Assembly: GCA_001839685.1 (NCBI GenBank)
Contig: MLAK01000577.1
Location: 37,754-101,753 of the forward strand
Source of the DNA: Tritrichomonas foetus
Taxonomy: Eukaryota; Parabasalia; Tritrichomonadida; Tritrichomonadidae
Direction: 5' to 3'
Length of the DNA: 64,000 nucleotides
The notes under the pieces are model-generated. The model was not told the origin of the DNA, did no database searches, and was given only the letters and a program-made list of their open reading frames with translations. Shown here piece by piece: positions 30,530-40,241 of the stretch; position 1 is the stretch's first letter, and each line of letters starts with the position of its first letter. The position numbers and the translations under genes were made by a program.

Positions 30530-31730
30530 TTAGTTTTCAAGAATTTCACGAGGATAGCCAAATAAAATGAGTTCATAAAGTGCCATTTGATTGTAAAAGC
30601 TTCCTACCTGAAATTCAAATTGGTAATTATCGAGCTCGCGAACAATTTTTGGAATTCCAAAGAATTCATCAAAATTATGATAAAGACTCAGGGAAATAAT
30701 TGGTCGATCTCTCTTTAATGTTTCTTTGGCCCCTTGAAGTGCTTTCAATTCAAATCCTTCAATATCGCCTTTTATCAAACCAACTTTCATATTATGCTTC
30801 TTTGCTTCGTCATCAACTGTTGTCATTTTGATTTGTTTATTTCCACCATTAATTCTAAGAGTATTTCCTGAACAAACACCTTTATCTTCTGAAATGTTTA
30901 CAATAGCTGATTCATTGGAGATACCTGCATTTACGATTAGCACCCTTCCTTCAGGCACTTGATTGTTTTGAAACGTTTTTTTCCATTTCAACAACATTTT
31001 GGCTTGAATATTCATAAGAGTAAATTATTTTATCTGTGTAATTCATGAACACCAAAGCAGAATCACCAATAAATGCGCCCATATCAACAACATTTCGATC
31101 TTTAATGTACTTTTGAATCCTTTCATCAGCAAACCTTAAGCCATGTTGGTGGTAAAATACTTCAGGGAAAAATTCTCGAATATTTACAGAATTTCTGTAT
31201 TTTTTAATATAGTTATTCCAATCTTTGATCTCCAGATTCTGATAGGTTGTATAAGGAACGTGGAACAGTTGACAACGCAAATTTAAATCAACAGTGTTGA
31301 GGATATTTAAAAATGTTGAAAGTGATCGTGGAGTTTTAACGAGATATGGAATATTTGCAGACATTTCACTATATAAATATTCTATTTGTTTTGTAACATT
31401 TCCGTCGAATTTGACTGAAGGATTTTCATAGAGTAAAAGCTTTTTCTTTGGAAAACGATGTCCTTCACACGAGTACTCTGGCACTTCGACCTTTTCTGGG
31501 AAAATATCACAACCATGCAAATTTGCACCATATTTTGAATTTGAGGGGAATGATTGTGTTTTAGTGAATCGATGTTGACTGTTTTGGCTTTCTAAGTGGG
31601 TTGTTGGGCTATAACATCCCTCTTGAGTTTTCCTAAAAAGTAAGAAGGCCGTGAATCCTGTATATACTACTAGATTTAATATTAACAATCCATTCGAAAA
31701 AGGCATGTGAAGCTCGAAGTATTTTAACAA
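30530..31730 (-). pseudogene. FkbM-type methyltransferase, type II membrane, broken by a frameshift
   Basis: Two overlapping frames together make one FkbM-family protein of about 400 aa. Upstream part (31730 to about 30976): short cytosolic start, one membrane anchor (about 11-33), and a luminal region with the SAM-binding motif VVDMGAFIGDSALVF and IIYSYEYSSQN. Downstream part (to 30530): GRVLIVNAGISNES, KVGLIKGDIEGFELKALQGA and PIISLSLYHNFDEF, the classic second half of FkbM. The switch falls at a run of seven T (30976-30982, A7 on the coding strand); one base fewer would join the frames. FkbM enzymes O-methylate sugars and other acceptors. Either a sequencing error in a homopolymer or a recently broken gene; both halves are otherwise intact. 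Confidence 0.8.
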
Positions 31731-33184
31731 TATTAATTTTTATTTCTTTTATGGGATTATACAAAATTTATAGCATATCTATTCAATGTTTGAGTTATTT
31801 TCACAAATTTGAGTCCAATCATAAAATACGGGCCATCCTTCTCTTGAGATATATCTCAGCATAGCAAAGGAATGTAATTAAAAAAAAAATGTGACTAAAT
31901 ACCAATTGAAATGAATTGAATAATCAAATCTTTTTTCTATGGTTTTCGCCATGCTAAAAATTACCAAAAAAGGGCAGTCCATAAGCATATTATACAATAA
32001 TAAGCCATAGCATTATTAGAGAACCTGATGTGATACTACAAATACCATCGAGCTCGTTTTTTAGATGAACAATATGAAGATAAATCAAAATTACCAAACA
32101 ATATCAAATCAAATAAAATGCATTCAATTTTCTGAGATTTCATGATTCCTTTTTTCATGGACATGTCTTTGATATTATTTGATATCACATATTCTTGAAG
32201 AATTATCTTGAAATATAATTTTTTAATGGGATTTGGTCAAATTCTGTTTCAAAATTTTTGTTCAATAATTAAACGATCTGATTTAGTCAATAATATTTGT
32301 TCGCAACTCAAATTTTTATGAATGATTAAACTTCAATATGAATTATCAAAAATAATTGGGCAATGCTTCATGATATTTAAGGGAAAAAATATTGAACAAA
32401 AAGTATGTATGACCATGTTCATTAATTTTCGGTTATTTTTTCCTTCACTTCATATTTCTTATCATTCTAAATCAGGTTGCAATTTTGTCAATCCATTGTT
32501 GATTTTCGAATTGAGCTATTTTCTCCATCTTTGCTCAAAAAATGAGAATAATATTCTCGGAATATTGAACTATGTTTTTCTTTTCTTTTCCAACTACTGA
32601 TATAACTTTCATGATGAAGGGTTTCCAACAAAGTCTATTTTTTTCCTGAGTATTGGATAAGATGTAAGTGAACAGTATTTGGCTAAAGATAAAGTTCCAA
32701 TCAAAGGTCAAATTCTATCGTGAATTGAAATCCAATGAAATTAAGACATCATGAGACAACAATAGAAAGATGTCCTGTCATTAAAATGCGATGTTTCAAG
32801 TATTTTAAACCTATTTCATATCGATAACAAAATGTTATGAGAAGAAAAATGGATAATGTATTTATAAAAAATTACTATTCGAAAAAAAACACAAAATCAT
32901 AAAGCTAATTTCACTTATTCCACTATAATGCTGGTTTTAATCGAATTATCTCATGTTTCATCAAATTAATAAAAAGCTCCCAAAATTAAGTGATAACTGT
33001 CACAAATCATGGTCCTAAAGCTTCTGTAATAGAAGTCATGCTTAAATTCCAGGATGACAGAATAAAAAATTTTTATGCAATGATTTACCAAAAATAAAAA
33101 AATACCGAAAAATGTTTTTCATAATTTTGAAATAATTTCCTGTAATCCTAATTTCCCAGAGAAAATGTGTGATTTTGAGATAAG
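31731..33184. other. Gene-free AT-rich region
   Basis: About 1.45 kb. A 92-codon frame at 32322-32600 has no recognisable feature and looks random. No RNA gene or repeat recognised until the foldback element at 33185. Confidence 0.5.
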
Positions 33185-33414
33185 ACTTTTTTTCCGATGA
33201 GATACACTTTTTGTCAGAAAAATGGGTAAATGTGATGTGAACTTTGGGGGTCCTTTGGGTCACTTCGACTTGGAGGAGTCGATGGCGAGTGAACATGGCT
33301 CTTGTTCTCTGCGCTTTCTCCACTATGTTCACTCTTAACATACCTATTAAGTTTGTCCACTTTTGACCCTTATTTGACCTTTCACTTCACGTTTTGCTTG
33401 TCTCATAGGAAAAA
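33185..33414. mobile_element. Foldback repeat element, copy A (diverged)
   Basis: The left end (CTTTTTTTCCGATGAG, then GGGTAAATGTGATGTGAAC) matches copy B's left end. The right end (CACTTTTGACC..., CTCATAGGAAAAA) is the reverse complement of copy D's left end. The centre (33265-33340) no longer forms perfect arms. Bounds approximate. Confidence 0.7.
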
Positions 33415-33450
33415 GGATTTCACCCTGATTTTGAATTTACAAATAGTATT

Positions 33451-33722
33451 GGCAGGATTTTTTTTCCTATGAGTTTTGTTTTTTGACACTAAAAATGGGT
33501 AAATGTGATGTGACTTTGCGGGCCCCTTCGACTCATTCGGCCATTGGAAGAGGTGCGCCACGTGAACACAGCTTCGGATCGCTTCGCTCCCTCCGCTGTG
33601 TTCACGTGGCGCACCTCTTCCAATGGCCGAATGAGTCGAAGGGGCCCGCAAAGTCACATCACATTTACCCATTTTTAGTGTCAAAAAACAAAACTCATAG
33701 GAAAAAAAATCCTGCCTCTGCC
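33451..33722. mobile_element. Foldback repeat element, copy B (122-bp perfect palindrome arms)
   Basis: Arms 33451-33572 and 33595-33716 are exact reverse complements, separated by a 22-bp asymmetric loop. The ends are GGCAGG...CCTGCC, plus TCTGCC on the right. ATAGTATT flanks both sides (33443-33450 and 33723-33730), which fits an 8-bp target duplication. The arms are much richer in G and C than the surroundings. It encodes no transposase: the mirrored open frames inside are a by-product of the palindrome. Probably a non-autonomous DNA transposon (foldback/MITE type); the superfamily is not determinable here, though 8-bp duplications are typical of hAT elements. Confidence 0.85.
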
Positions 33723-34188
33723 ATAGTATTTTTTTTGTGAATTATTGTTGGAAATTAAACCATTATATAACTTCTTTCCTTTTCTCTCCCTCTTGTTACT
33801 CGGCACTACAATCAGATTAGGTGAAATGTAAAACTAATTCTGCAGAATTGGAATTTTCTAGTTAAATTGTACGATACAAATTTCCTCATTTTTATTAATT
33901 ATTACAAATTTTTGAATGATCAGAGTTTTTTTTCATTCACAATTTTGAGCCCATACAAAAACCCAAGATCATTGAAATTTTGAATTGTGCGAATAAAGTG
34001 ATAAAAATTCATAATTGATTGTATATTTACTTTTAAAATGAATATGGAAATAGGAAAATCTGATGATATTTTGGAAGCAATTCAGAACTTCAGTTGGAAA
34101 TAAATATTTGAAATTTTCAATACAGCTTTTCTCAAATATTAAATGATATTATTTTTTCTATTAATTTCTCTGGGAGCTTATTAAATTC

Positions 34189-36138
34189 ATGTTTTTCTTC
34201 ATCCTTCAGCTTTCTTTATCATTTACTGTACAAATCAATGGCAAATTCCCCGTTGAGGCCACCACCTTGACTTCAGCAGCCACTCAATCAGGTGTCCAGC
34301 CAGTCGATGTAAAAGAAATAACAATCGTTACCGGAACAGTCCCTCAAACCGAATTCGTCAATGGTGATTATCAACTTATGACAACGTTTTCCAACCTTGA
34401 GTCATTCCATGTCAGCGATAACGGATTTATTCAAGACAATACTTTGCCACCAAATGCATTCTTTCATTCCAACATCAAATCTGTCAAAATTCCATCGCTT
34501 TTGAAAGTAGGCAAGAATGCCTTCTACAATTGCTCAAAATTAGAAACATTTGAAGCAGAAAAAATTACGTATGTTGGAATCAACGGTTTTCGTTTCTGTC
34601 ACGGACTGAAAAGCCTCAATTTTCCACAGTTGACAAAAGTTGAATCATTCGGCTTCATGAATTGCTCCAACCTCGCCTCAATTAATATTCCAAATGTCGA
34701 ATCGATCGGCGGAAACGCCTTTCACTATAACGGAAAACTCACATCAATAAACATTCCAAAGTGCAGGTCAATTGGGACAGAAGCTTTTCGAGAAACTGGA
34801 TTGATTTCATTTGAAGGATCAGATGTTTTAACTTTCCTTGGATCAGGTGTTTTCTGGAATGTTACATCTTTGAAAGGATCTCTATCGTTCCCAACACTCA
34901 CAGCCCTGAAGCCAAACACTTTCCGCAATTGCATCAACGTCAATTCAATTTCTGCACCAAACGTTGAATCCGTTGGTGAAAGCTGCTTCTACAATTGCAC
35001 CGGATTGAATACAGTCAATCTTCCGAAGGCAACAAAAATTGACTACGAAGCATTTTTCAATACCGGAATGGATTCGATCTCAGCACCAGAGATTCAAACA
35101 CTTGGTTCGTTCTCATTCTACAAGTCAAAGATTGCCGAATTCACAGGACAGAAAGTGAAAACTCTTGGAAGACACTCCTTCAGAGACTGCACAAATCTCA
35201 AAAAGGCATCTGTTCCACAAGTAACAGAATTACCATATCAAGTTTTCGATAAGTGCGAAAATCTCGCTACTCTTGAGATTGGAAAACTCACACTTGCTGA
35301 TTCATTCGCTTTAAGAGATTGCAAGAAGATCACAAATAAGATCGACATTTCTGGCGTTTCTGCTGTTGGAAATTATACTTTCCATAACGTTCCAATCACT
35401 TTAGCAAGCGGCATATTGCCAAACATCCTCAAGGTTGGAAAATATGGTTTATCTAATACAGCAATCACTGACATCGTCTTAGAAAATGTTGAATCACTCG
35501 ATGAAAGCGCATTAGCAAACTGTCTTAAACTTACAAAATTGTATGTTGGTCCAAAGTGTGTCTTCCTTGGTTTTACCACATTCAGTGATACTTCATCACT
35601 TGTAAATGTCACTCTTTTAGCTAATGCTGATACATCTGACAGGCCAAATATTCTTGCGAACAGTCCAATTACATGGGGAAGAATTTCTTCAAGAATTAAT
35701 AATTTAAACTTAAATAAAATCACAGATTCCGCCACTTTAATTGTTGCAAAGACAGAAGGATACTGTCCAACTGGCGAATATACTGTTCAATCAAAATCAA
35801 CAATTATTGAAGAAGATGCTTTCTCAGGTTGCTCTGGATTGACAAGTGTAAAAATCGTGGCAAGTGTTAAAGAGATTCAGGCACGTGCATTCAAAGGAGC
35901 AGCCTTATCTAATGTTGAATTTCTAGAAACATCTAACTTGAATAGTATCGGCGATGAGGCATTCATGAATGATCAATCCCTTCAAAGCATCAAGCTTCCC
36001 AACAGTGTCAAAGAAGTTGGAAAGCGGGTATTTAGTGGAGCCTCATCACTTCAAACAATCACTGTATCACAGGAGATCAAAGACAAATACGAAACTGATC
36101 TCAAAGAAGGAAACAACGCTTCAGTTGTTGTTGCCTGA
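34189..36138 (+). CDS. BspA-like leucine-rich-repeat secreted protein
   Basis: 649 aa. A hydrophobic N-terminus (MFFFILQLSLSFTV) looks like a signal peptide. Then about 20 repeats of the LRR_5 / Treponema pallidum-like type follow with the pattern F.NC..L.S...P....IG..AF (for example FYNCSKLETFEAEK and FSGCSGLTSVKI). No C-terminal membrane segment is visible, unlike many T. vaginalis BspA-like proteins, so it may be released or held by partners. BspA-like families are greatly expanded in trichomonads, mostly as suspected surface adhesion or host-interaction proteins. The start ATG lies within ATTCATG, so the leader may be extremely short. Base composition is GC-richer than the spacer on either side, and foldback elements lie both upstream and downstream. 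Confidence 0.85.
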   Translation: MFFFILQLSLSFTVQINGKFPVEATTLTSAATQSGVQPVDVKEITIVTGTVPQTEFVNGDYQLMTTFSNLESFHVSDNGFIQDNTLPPNAFFHSNIKSVKIPSLLKVGKNAFYNCSKLETFEAEKITYVGINGFRFCHGLKSLNFPQLTKVESFGFMNCSNLASINIPNVESIGGNAFHYNGKLTSINIPKCRSIGTEAFRETGLISFEGSDVLTFLGSGVFWNVTSLKGSLSFPTLTALKPNTFRNCINVNSISAPNVESVGESCFYNCTGLNTVNLPKATKIDYEAFFNTGMDSISAPEIQTLGSFSFYKSKIAEFTGQKVKTLGRHSFRDCTNLKKASVPQVTELPYQVFDKCENLATLEIGKLTLADSFALRDCKKITNKIDISGVSAVGNYTFHNVPITLASGILPNILKVGKYGLSNTAITDIVLENVESLDESALANCLKLTKLYVGPKCVFLGFTTFSDTSSLVNVTLLANADTSDRPNILANSPITWGRISSRINNLNLNKITDSATLIVAKTEGYCPTGEYTVQSKSTIIEEDAFSGCSGLTSVKIVASVKEIQARAFKGAALSNVEFLETSNLNSIGDEAFMNDQSLQSIKLPNSVKEVGKRVFSGASSLQTITVSQEIKDKYETDLKEGNNASVVVA

Positions 36139-36593
36139 AGGTTTTGGTGATTAAATCATCAATTTATTTTTACATTGAATTTCATTTATTAATAACCATT
36201 CCATTTCTTTAATCTAAAATCATTTGAAGCATAAACGAATTAGCCATATGCATTTTCTCTTACTTTGAACTTTAATGTTTAGATCATAATGACTAATCAA
36301 CTTACTCATAAGCAGCATAGCCAATAAGTCGACAATATTGAAGATTGTCTGTTTGGTATAGTTATGCTTTAATTTTTTTTATTATCATTGTCATTGAGCC
36401 ATAGAAAGTGCATTCGCTCGTCATCTAAATTTTGATTAAAAAAATCTTTTAATAAAAGATGAGTGAATTGATGGTTTAAAACACATGATTTTTCAAGTGA
36501 AAGAAGAAAAATTGTAGATATTCTATTTCCAATGAATTTGAAATTGTGACAGTTCATATAATTACCAAAAGAGGAAAAAATCGAATATGTTAA
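36139..36593. other. Intergenic, no gene seen
   Basis: AT-rich. A 62-codon minus-strand frame (36369-36557) is not supported by any family feature. Confidence 0.5.
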
Positions 36594-36764
36594 TATGATG
36601 TGAACTTTGCTAGTTCTTTAGGGCACTTCGACTTGATGGGAACACAGCGAACCTGAGCCCAAAGTCTCCTCCAATTGCTGAATGAGTCGAAGTGTCCCAC
36701 AAAGTCACATCACATTTCCATTCTACATATCAAAAAACAAAACCCATAGCCAAAAAAACCTGCC
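36594..36764. mobile_element. Foldback repeat element, copy C (truncated and diverged)
   Basis: The left side keeps GATGTGAACTTTGCTAGTTC (the outermost left end is missing). The right side keeps GAATGAGTCGAAG, then CACATCACATTT, CAAAAAACAAAACCCATAG and the terminal CCTGCC. The central part is shortened compared with copy B. Confidence 0.7.
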
Positions 36765-37236
36765 AGAAAATGAAAAATTAAAGAAAAAATTCAATTTTAT
36801 GATACATGAATTTGAAAACCAGAAATTAGAAAAGAACACCCCAAAATTTCTAAATTCCAATCTATATATATATTATGACACGAAACATTTGTTCACAATT
36901 TGAGAAAGACGATTCATCAAGAAATGTTTCTGGTATATCTTCATCCACTGCTGATAGCTAGCTAATTGATAAGACACTTCTTATAATTGATGAACAATAT
37001 AATAAAAGAATTTATTTTGGAAGTTCACTTATTTCAAAATCTTCCATCAGTCATGCATGATGCACATGATGATAACAATATGCATCTGCATTACAACCAA
37101 AAGTTAAGTCAAAATTCAAACTCACCAAAATGATTGTCCAAACTTGGTGTAAATATTATTCAAGTTTCGTCATAATACAGAGGCATAGATAAAAAGTGTG
37201 AAAAAATTAATGAAATAATGAGAACATTAATTCATT
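36765..37236. other. Intergenic, no gene seen
   Basis: AT-rich stretch between the truncated foldback copy and the heptamer array. Nothing recognised. Confidence 0.45.
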
Positions 37237-37600
37237 AATCATAAAATATAAAGTATGAAATCTAAAACATAAAACGTAAAGCATGAAACATAAAACGTAA
37301 AACATAAAGCATGAAACATAAAACATAAAACGTAAAACGTAAAGCATAAAACATAAAACATAAAACGTAAAGCATGAAACATAAAACATAAAGCATGAAG
37401 CATGAAACATAAAACGTAAAACATAAAGCATGAAACATAAAACATAAAACATAAAGCATGAAACATGAAACATAAAACATAAAACATAAAGCATGAAACA
37501 TAAAACATAAAATATAAAGCATGAAACATAAAGCATGAATCATAAAACATAAAACATAAAGCATCGAACATGAAAAATGAAAAATTAAACATGAAATATT
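37237..37600. repeat. 7-bp minisatellite (AAACATA / AAGCATG / AAACGTA variants)
   Basis: About 50 tandem heptamers over about 360 bp, switching among a few variants (AAACATA, AAACGTA, AAGCATG, AAACATG). Because 7 is not a multiple of 3, all three minus-strand frames stay open and give near-identical Met-Phe-Tyr-Val-Leu-Cys-Phe periodic peptides; none is treated as a gene. It lies just downstream of the HAD phosphatase gene. Confidence 0.92.
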
Positions 37601-37662
37601 AAAAAAAAATCATGAGTGAATGAGTTGTATTTTATTTATTTAAGAAATATATATTGAATTGA

Positions 37663-38340
37663 TTAAGCCCATTTAAAGAGATCATAGTTGAAGTTTTCAA
37701 GTGAGTTGATGATCAAAACTGGGTGAGCGTCATACTCCTTGAGCGCGGCTTCGGCGTCCATATGTGGGTCTGGAACGAAGACTGCCGGCATCCCAGCCCT
37801 GTTTGCTGCTGCGATTCCGAGCGGGGAGTCTTCAAACACGAGCGCGTTTTTGGCGTCGATTCCATCCCATTTGCCCAAAGCTGCGAGGAAGAGGTCGGGC
37901 TCTGGCTTTCCGTTTTTAACGTCGTCTCCGCAAATCACGTGGTCCATTTTTGCGATCACGTCGCGATGGCCGCTGCTTTTCTGATCGAATCCTTTGTGGT
38001 TTGAAGCCGTTGCGATTGCCATTCTGATGTTTCTTTTGTGTAATTCGTCGATAAGGCTCTCTGCGCCCGGCATCATTGGAATAGTCGGCCAATATTCTTC
38101 GACCATTTTCGTGCGTCGTTCGCAGAGAGATTCTGGACTTTCTGTAAGATTGAGCGCTTCGCATGTGATTCTGCATGCTTCGATTGGTGTTTTACCCATA
38201 AGGTGAATTTTGAGGTCCCATGTTAATTCTGATCCTGTGCATTCTTTATGGGCGACTGAATAAACCCATTCGGTGTTCATAAGCGTTCCGTCGTTGTCGA
38301 AAATTACGGCTCTGATTGGTTCGTTGTAAACGAGAGACAT
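37663..38340 (-). CDS. HAD-superfamily phosphatase (pseudouridine-5'-phosphatase-like)
   Basis: 225 aa, complete HAD subfamily I enzyme. Motif 1 DNDGT (nucleophile D15, acid D17), motif 2 IATAS (T111), motif 3 K145 in NGKPEPD, motif 4 VFEDSPLG (E170, D171). The helical cap lies between residues about 20 and 85. The KPEPDLFL...FEDSPLGIAAANRAGM pattern is that of the HDHD1/GS1 and beta-phosphoglucomutase-like group, which includes pseudouridine-5'-phosphatase and sugar-phosphate phosphatases. Substrate cannot be decided from sequence. Cytosolic. It is distinctly GC-richer than its flanks, like other probably well-expressed genes here. The start is the only sensible ATG. Confidence 0.85.
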   Translation of the reverse strand: MSLVYNEPIRAVIFDNDGTLMNTEWVYSVAHKECTGSELTWDLKIHLMGKTPIEACRITCEALNLTESPESLCERRTKMVEEYWPTIPMMPGAESLIDELHKRNIRMAIATASNHKGFDQKSSGHRDVIAKMDHVICGDDVKNGKPEPDLFLAALGKWDGIDAKNALVFEDSPLGIAAANRAGMPAVFVPDPHMDAEAALKEYDAHPVLIINSLENFNYDLFKWA

Positions 38341-39280
38341 ACTCCAAGAAAATAATTGAGATCGGGAATATGCTCATTCAATTTCTTTTGGTTTCATTCA
38401 ATTATCTTCAACCAGAAAAGTGATTTACAATTTCTCAAAATTTCCATCAAACAAAGTGAGTTTCAAACTCACGGATAATTCTGATGTTTTCAATGATTAT
38501 TAATGGATCAAACTTAATTGTGACAAAAAATAGTCAGAACTAATCTAATTTCAAGCATGAGTTCATAGCCTTCACTGCACATGGAACACATTTAAGAATA
38601 TAAACATACTACAATAATATATTAAACAAATAATAATATTAATGTAAGATATTTATCGAATGAAATGATGAATAATTTATAATTAAAATTAAATGAGTTG
38701 AAATCATTCTCATTATTATGATGTTCTAATTAAAAAAAACTCCATATTAAAACTTGAGAAATATCTAGAGTAATCCTCCATTTACTCGATATTTATTTCT
38801 TTTGGCAGAATTGACAAAGTTGGAAATAATAGAAAAAGTTTAAGACAGTTTTACTTTTTGTGGAAAATTTCTCCCATAGATGTGCTAATAAGACTTGATA
38901 GGCTTATGAACCTCATATAGCTTTTATTATAGGAAATTCAAAAATCTTTTTTTGACATCCCCTCGACCTGAAACCGAAACTAGCTATTGATACCGATTGT
39001 TTCGGGACTACATCACGAAATTAGCAGAAAAGATCGACATTAATATTTTTGATTTTTCGACTCGCTTTGAATTTTCCCTCCCCACACGTTTTTTCACAAC
39101 CTATATCCATAGCAATCAATAACCCACACCAGAACACGCATCCTTTCTTATACTAGTTTTTATACCCAATTTTCATATGCTAATAATTCACTCTTCTAGT
39201 TCTCATTGAATCAGTAAATCATGAAAAAAAGCAATAAATGAATATACCAAACATAATATGAAACACTTTTTAGCTTTTAT
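38341..39280. other. Intergenic, no gene seen
   Basis: Mostly AT-rich. A GC-richer patch (38955-39160, including CCCCTCGACCTGAAACCG) has no open frame; it could hold a non-coding transcript, but I cannot match it to a known RNA. Confidence 0.4.
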
Positions 39281-39550
39281 TTAATCCTCTTCTTCGTTAT
39301 CTTCTTCATCTTTCTTACTTCCACCAGATTTACCGCCAGAAACACGCTCCTTGTCCTCCTTGGCCATATCTTCGTATTTCTTCTTTTCTTCTTCTGTTAT
39401 ATCCTTCCAGAGCTTGGCAACTTCCTTCATAACTTCCTTGGACTCCAATTTTGGATTTGCTTCGAGAACTTCCTTCCTCTTCTCACTCATGAAGAAGTTA
39501 TAGGCTGACTTAGCACGTGGTGCCTTGGATTTGCCCTTTCCTTTTACCAT
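39281..39550 (-). CDS. Single HMG-box chromatin protein (NHP6/HMGB type)
   Basis: 89 aa. A basic head (VKGKGKSKAPRAK) runs into one HMG box (about 10-72): PRAKSAYNFFMSEKRKEVL, LESKEVMKEVAKLWKDITEEEKKKYEDMAKEDKERV. A Gly/Ser-Lys linker and an acidic tail (KKDEEDNEEED) follow. This is the layout of yeast Nhp6 or a minimal HMGB: non-sequence-specific DNA bending in chromatin, with the acidic tail modulating binding. The start is supported by an initiator-like TCACTT on the coding strand a few bases upstream. The gene is GC-richer than its surroundings, as expected for an abundant protein. Confidence 0.93.
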   Translation of the reverse strand: MVKGKGKSKAPRAKSAYNFFMSEKRKEVLEANPKLESKEVMKEVAKLWKDITEEEKKKYEDMAKEDKERVSGGKSGGSKKDEEDNEEED

Positions 39551-40241
39551 CTAAAAGTGAAGTCAATTGAATTAGCATTTAATCTTACTTCATCGATGAA
39601 CACTGAGTGAAATAGATTTGAAAGTGAAGCAATTATTTGACCTATCAGACTTTTTTCGAACTTTCAAATTTCAATACTCGTAAAATCTTTCCATTTTTGA
39701 ATAGTTTACGTCTTCCTTTAAATATGATTTAGATTTCATTTGGCCAAAGATTTTGAAAGAGAAGGGCAGTTTAACATTGAAAAGACGGGAATTATGGTGA
39801 TATGATATATTGAATATTAATGTGATGAGATAATTATTCTAAACGGTCAATTTATATGTCAAGAGATGCAGCATCATCTTTCTTTGAACTATTTGGTTTT
39901 CCTATCTTATACAATATCAAACAAATATTTTATGATAAAATATATTTATTTATTACTCGAAATAATAAGATATGATAGACAAAAGTTTTTCAGTATGTAA
40001 AATAAAAATATCTTTGTGTTCTTAAAATATTTCTCTTGTTAAATTTGATAAATAGTTATTAAACATGATAATTCATGAATTGTTCAATTCAAAAACATTA
40101 ATAATCGAATTTTTTGTGATTAATTAAAAGAGCGAGTTATGTTAACAAATCTTGTTGTTAACCATATATTTCACCACATCTCTCGAAATATCAAAGCCAA
40201 TATTTCACCATAGATTATCCTTAACTGTTAACGATAGATTA
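39551..40241. other. Divergent intergenic region with Myb-type element
   Basis: About 690 bp between the divergent HMG and VHS genes. No gene. TAACGATA at 40229-40236 sits 5 bp before the VHS-protein ATG; the word matches Myb recognition elements (TAACGA) described in T. vaginalis promoters. Confidence 0.45.

Noticed and set aside
32322..32600. 92-codon plus-strand frame
   Set aside because: Random composition, no motif, isolated in gene-free DNA.
33403..33740. Two frames on opposite strands with the same 30-residue start
   Set aside because: Created by the perfect palindrome of the foldback element; no domain and no stop-free conservation beyond the arms.
36369..36557. 62-codon minus-strand frame
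   Set aside because: No recognisable feature; overlaps AT-rich spacer.
37207..37592. Three overlapping minus-strand frames of 100-117 codons rich in Cys, Phe, Met and Tyr
   Set aside because: By-products of the 7-bp minisatellite; all three frames give the same periodic peptide.
38955..39160. GC-richer patch compared with U6 and other small nuclear RNAs
   Set aside because: A few shared words only; no convincing match to a known RNA.
40152..40241. Upstream extension of the VHS-protein frame
   Set aside because: No ATG in the extension; the ATG at 40242 gives the expected domain start. The same reasoning was used for the starts at 22052, 48408, 50437 and 59674.
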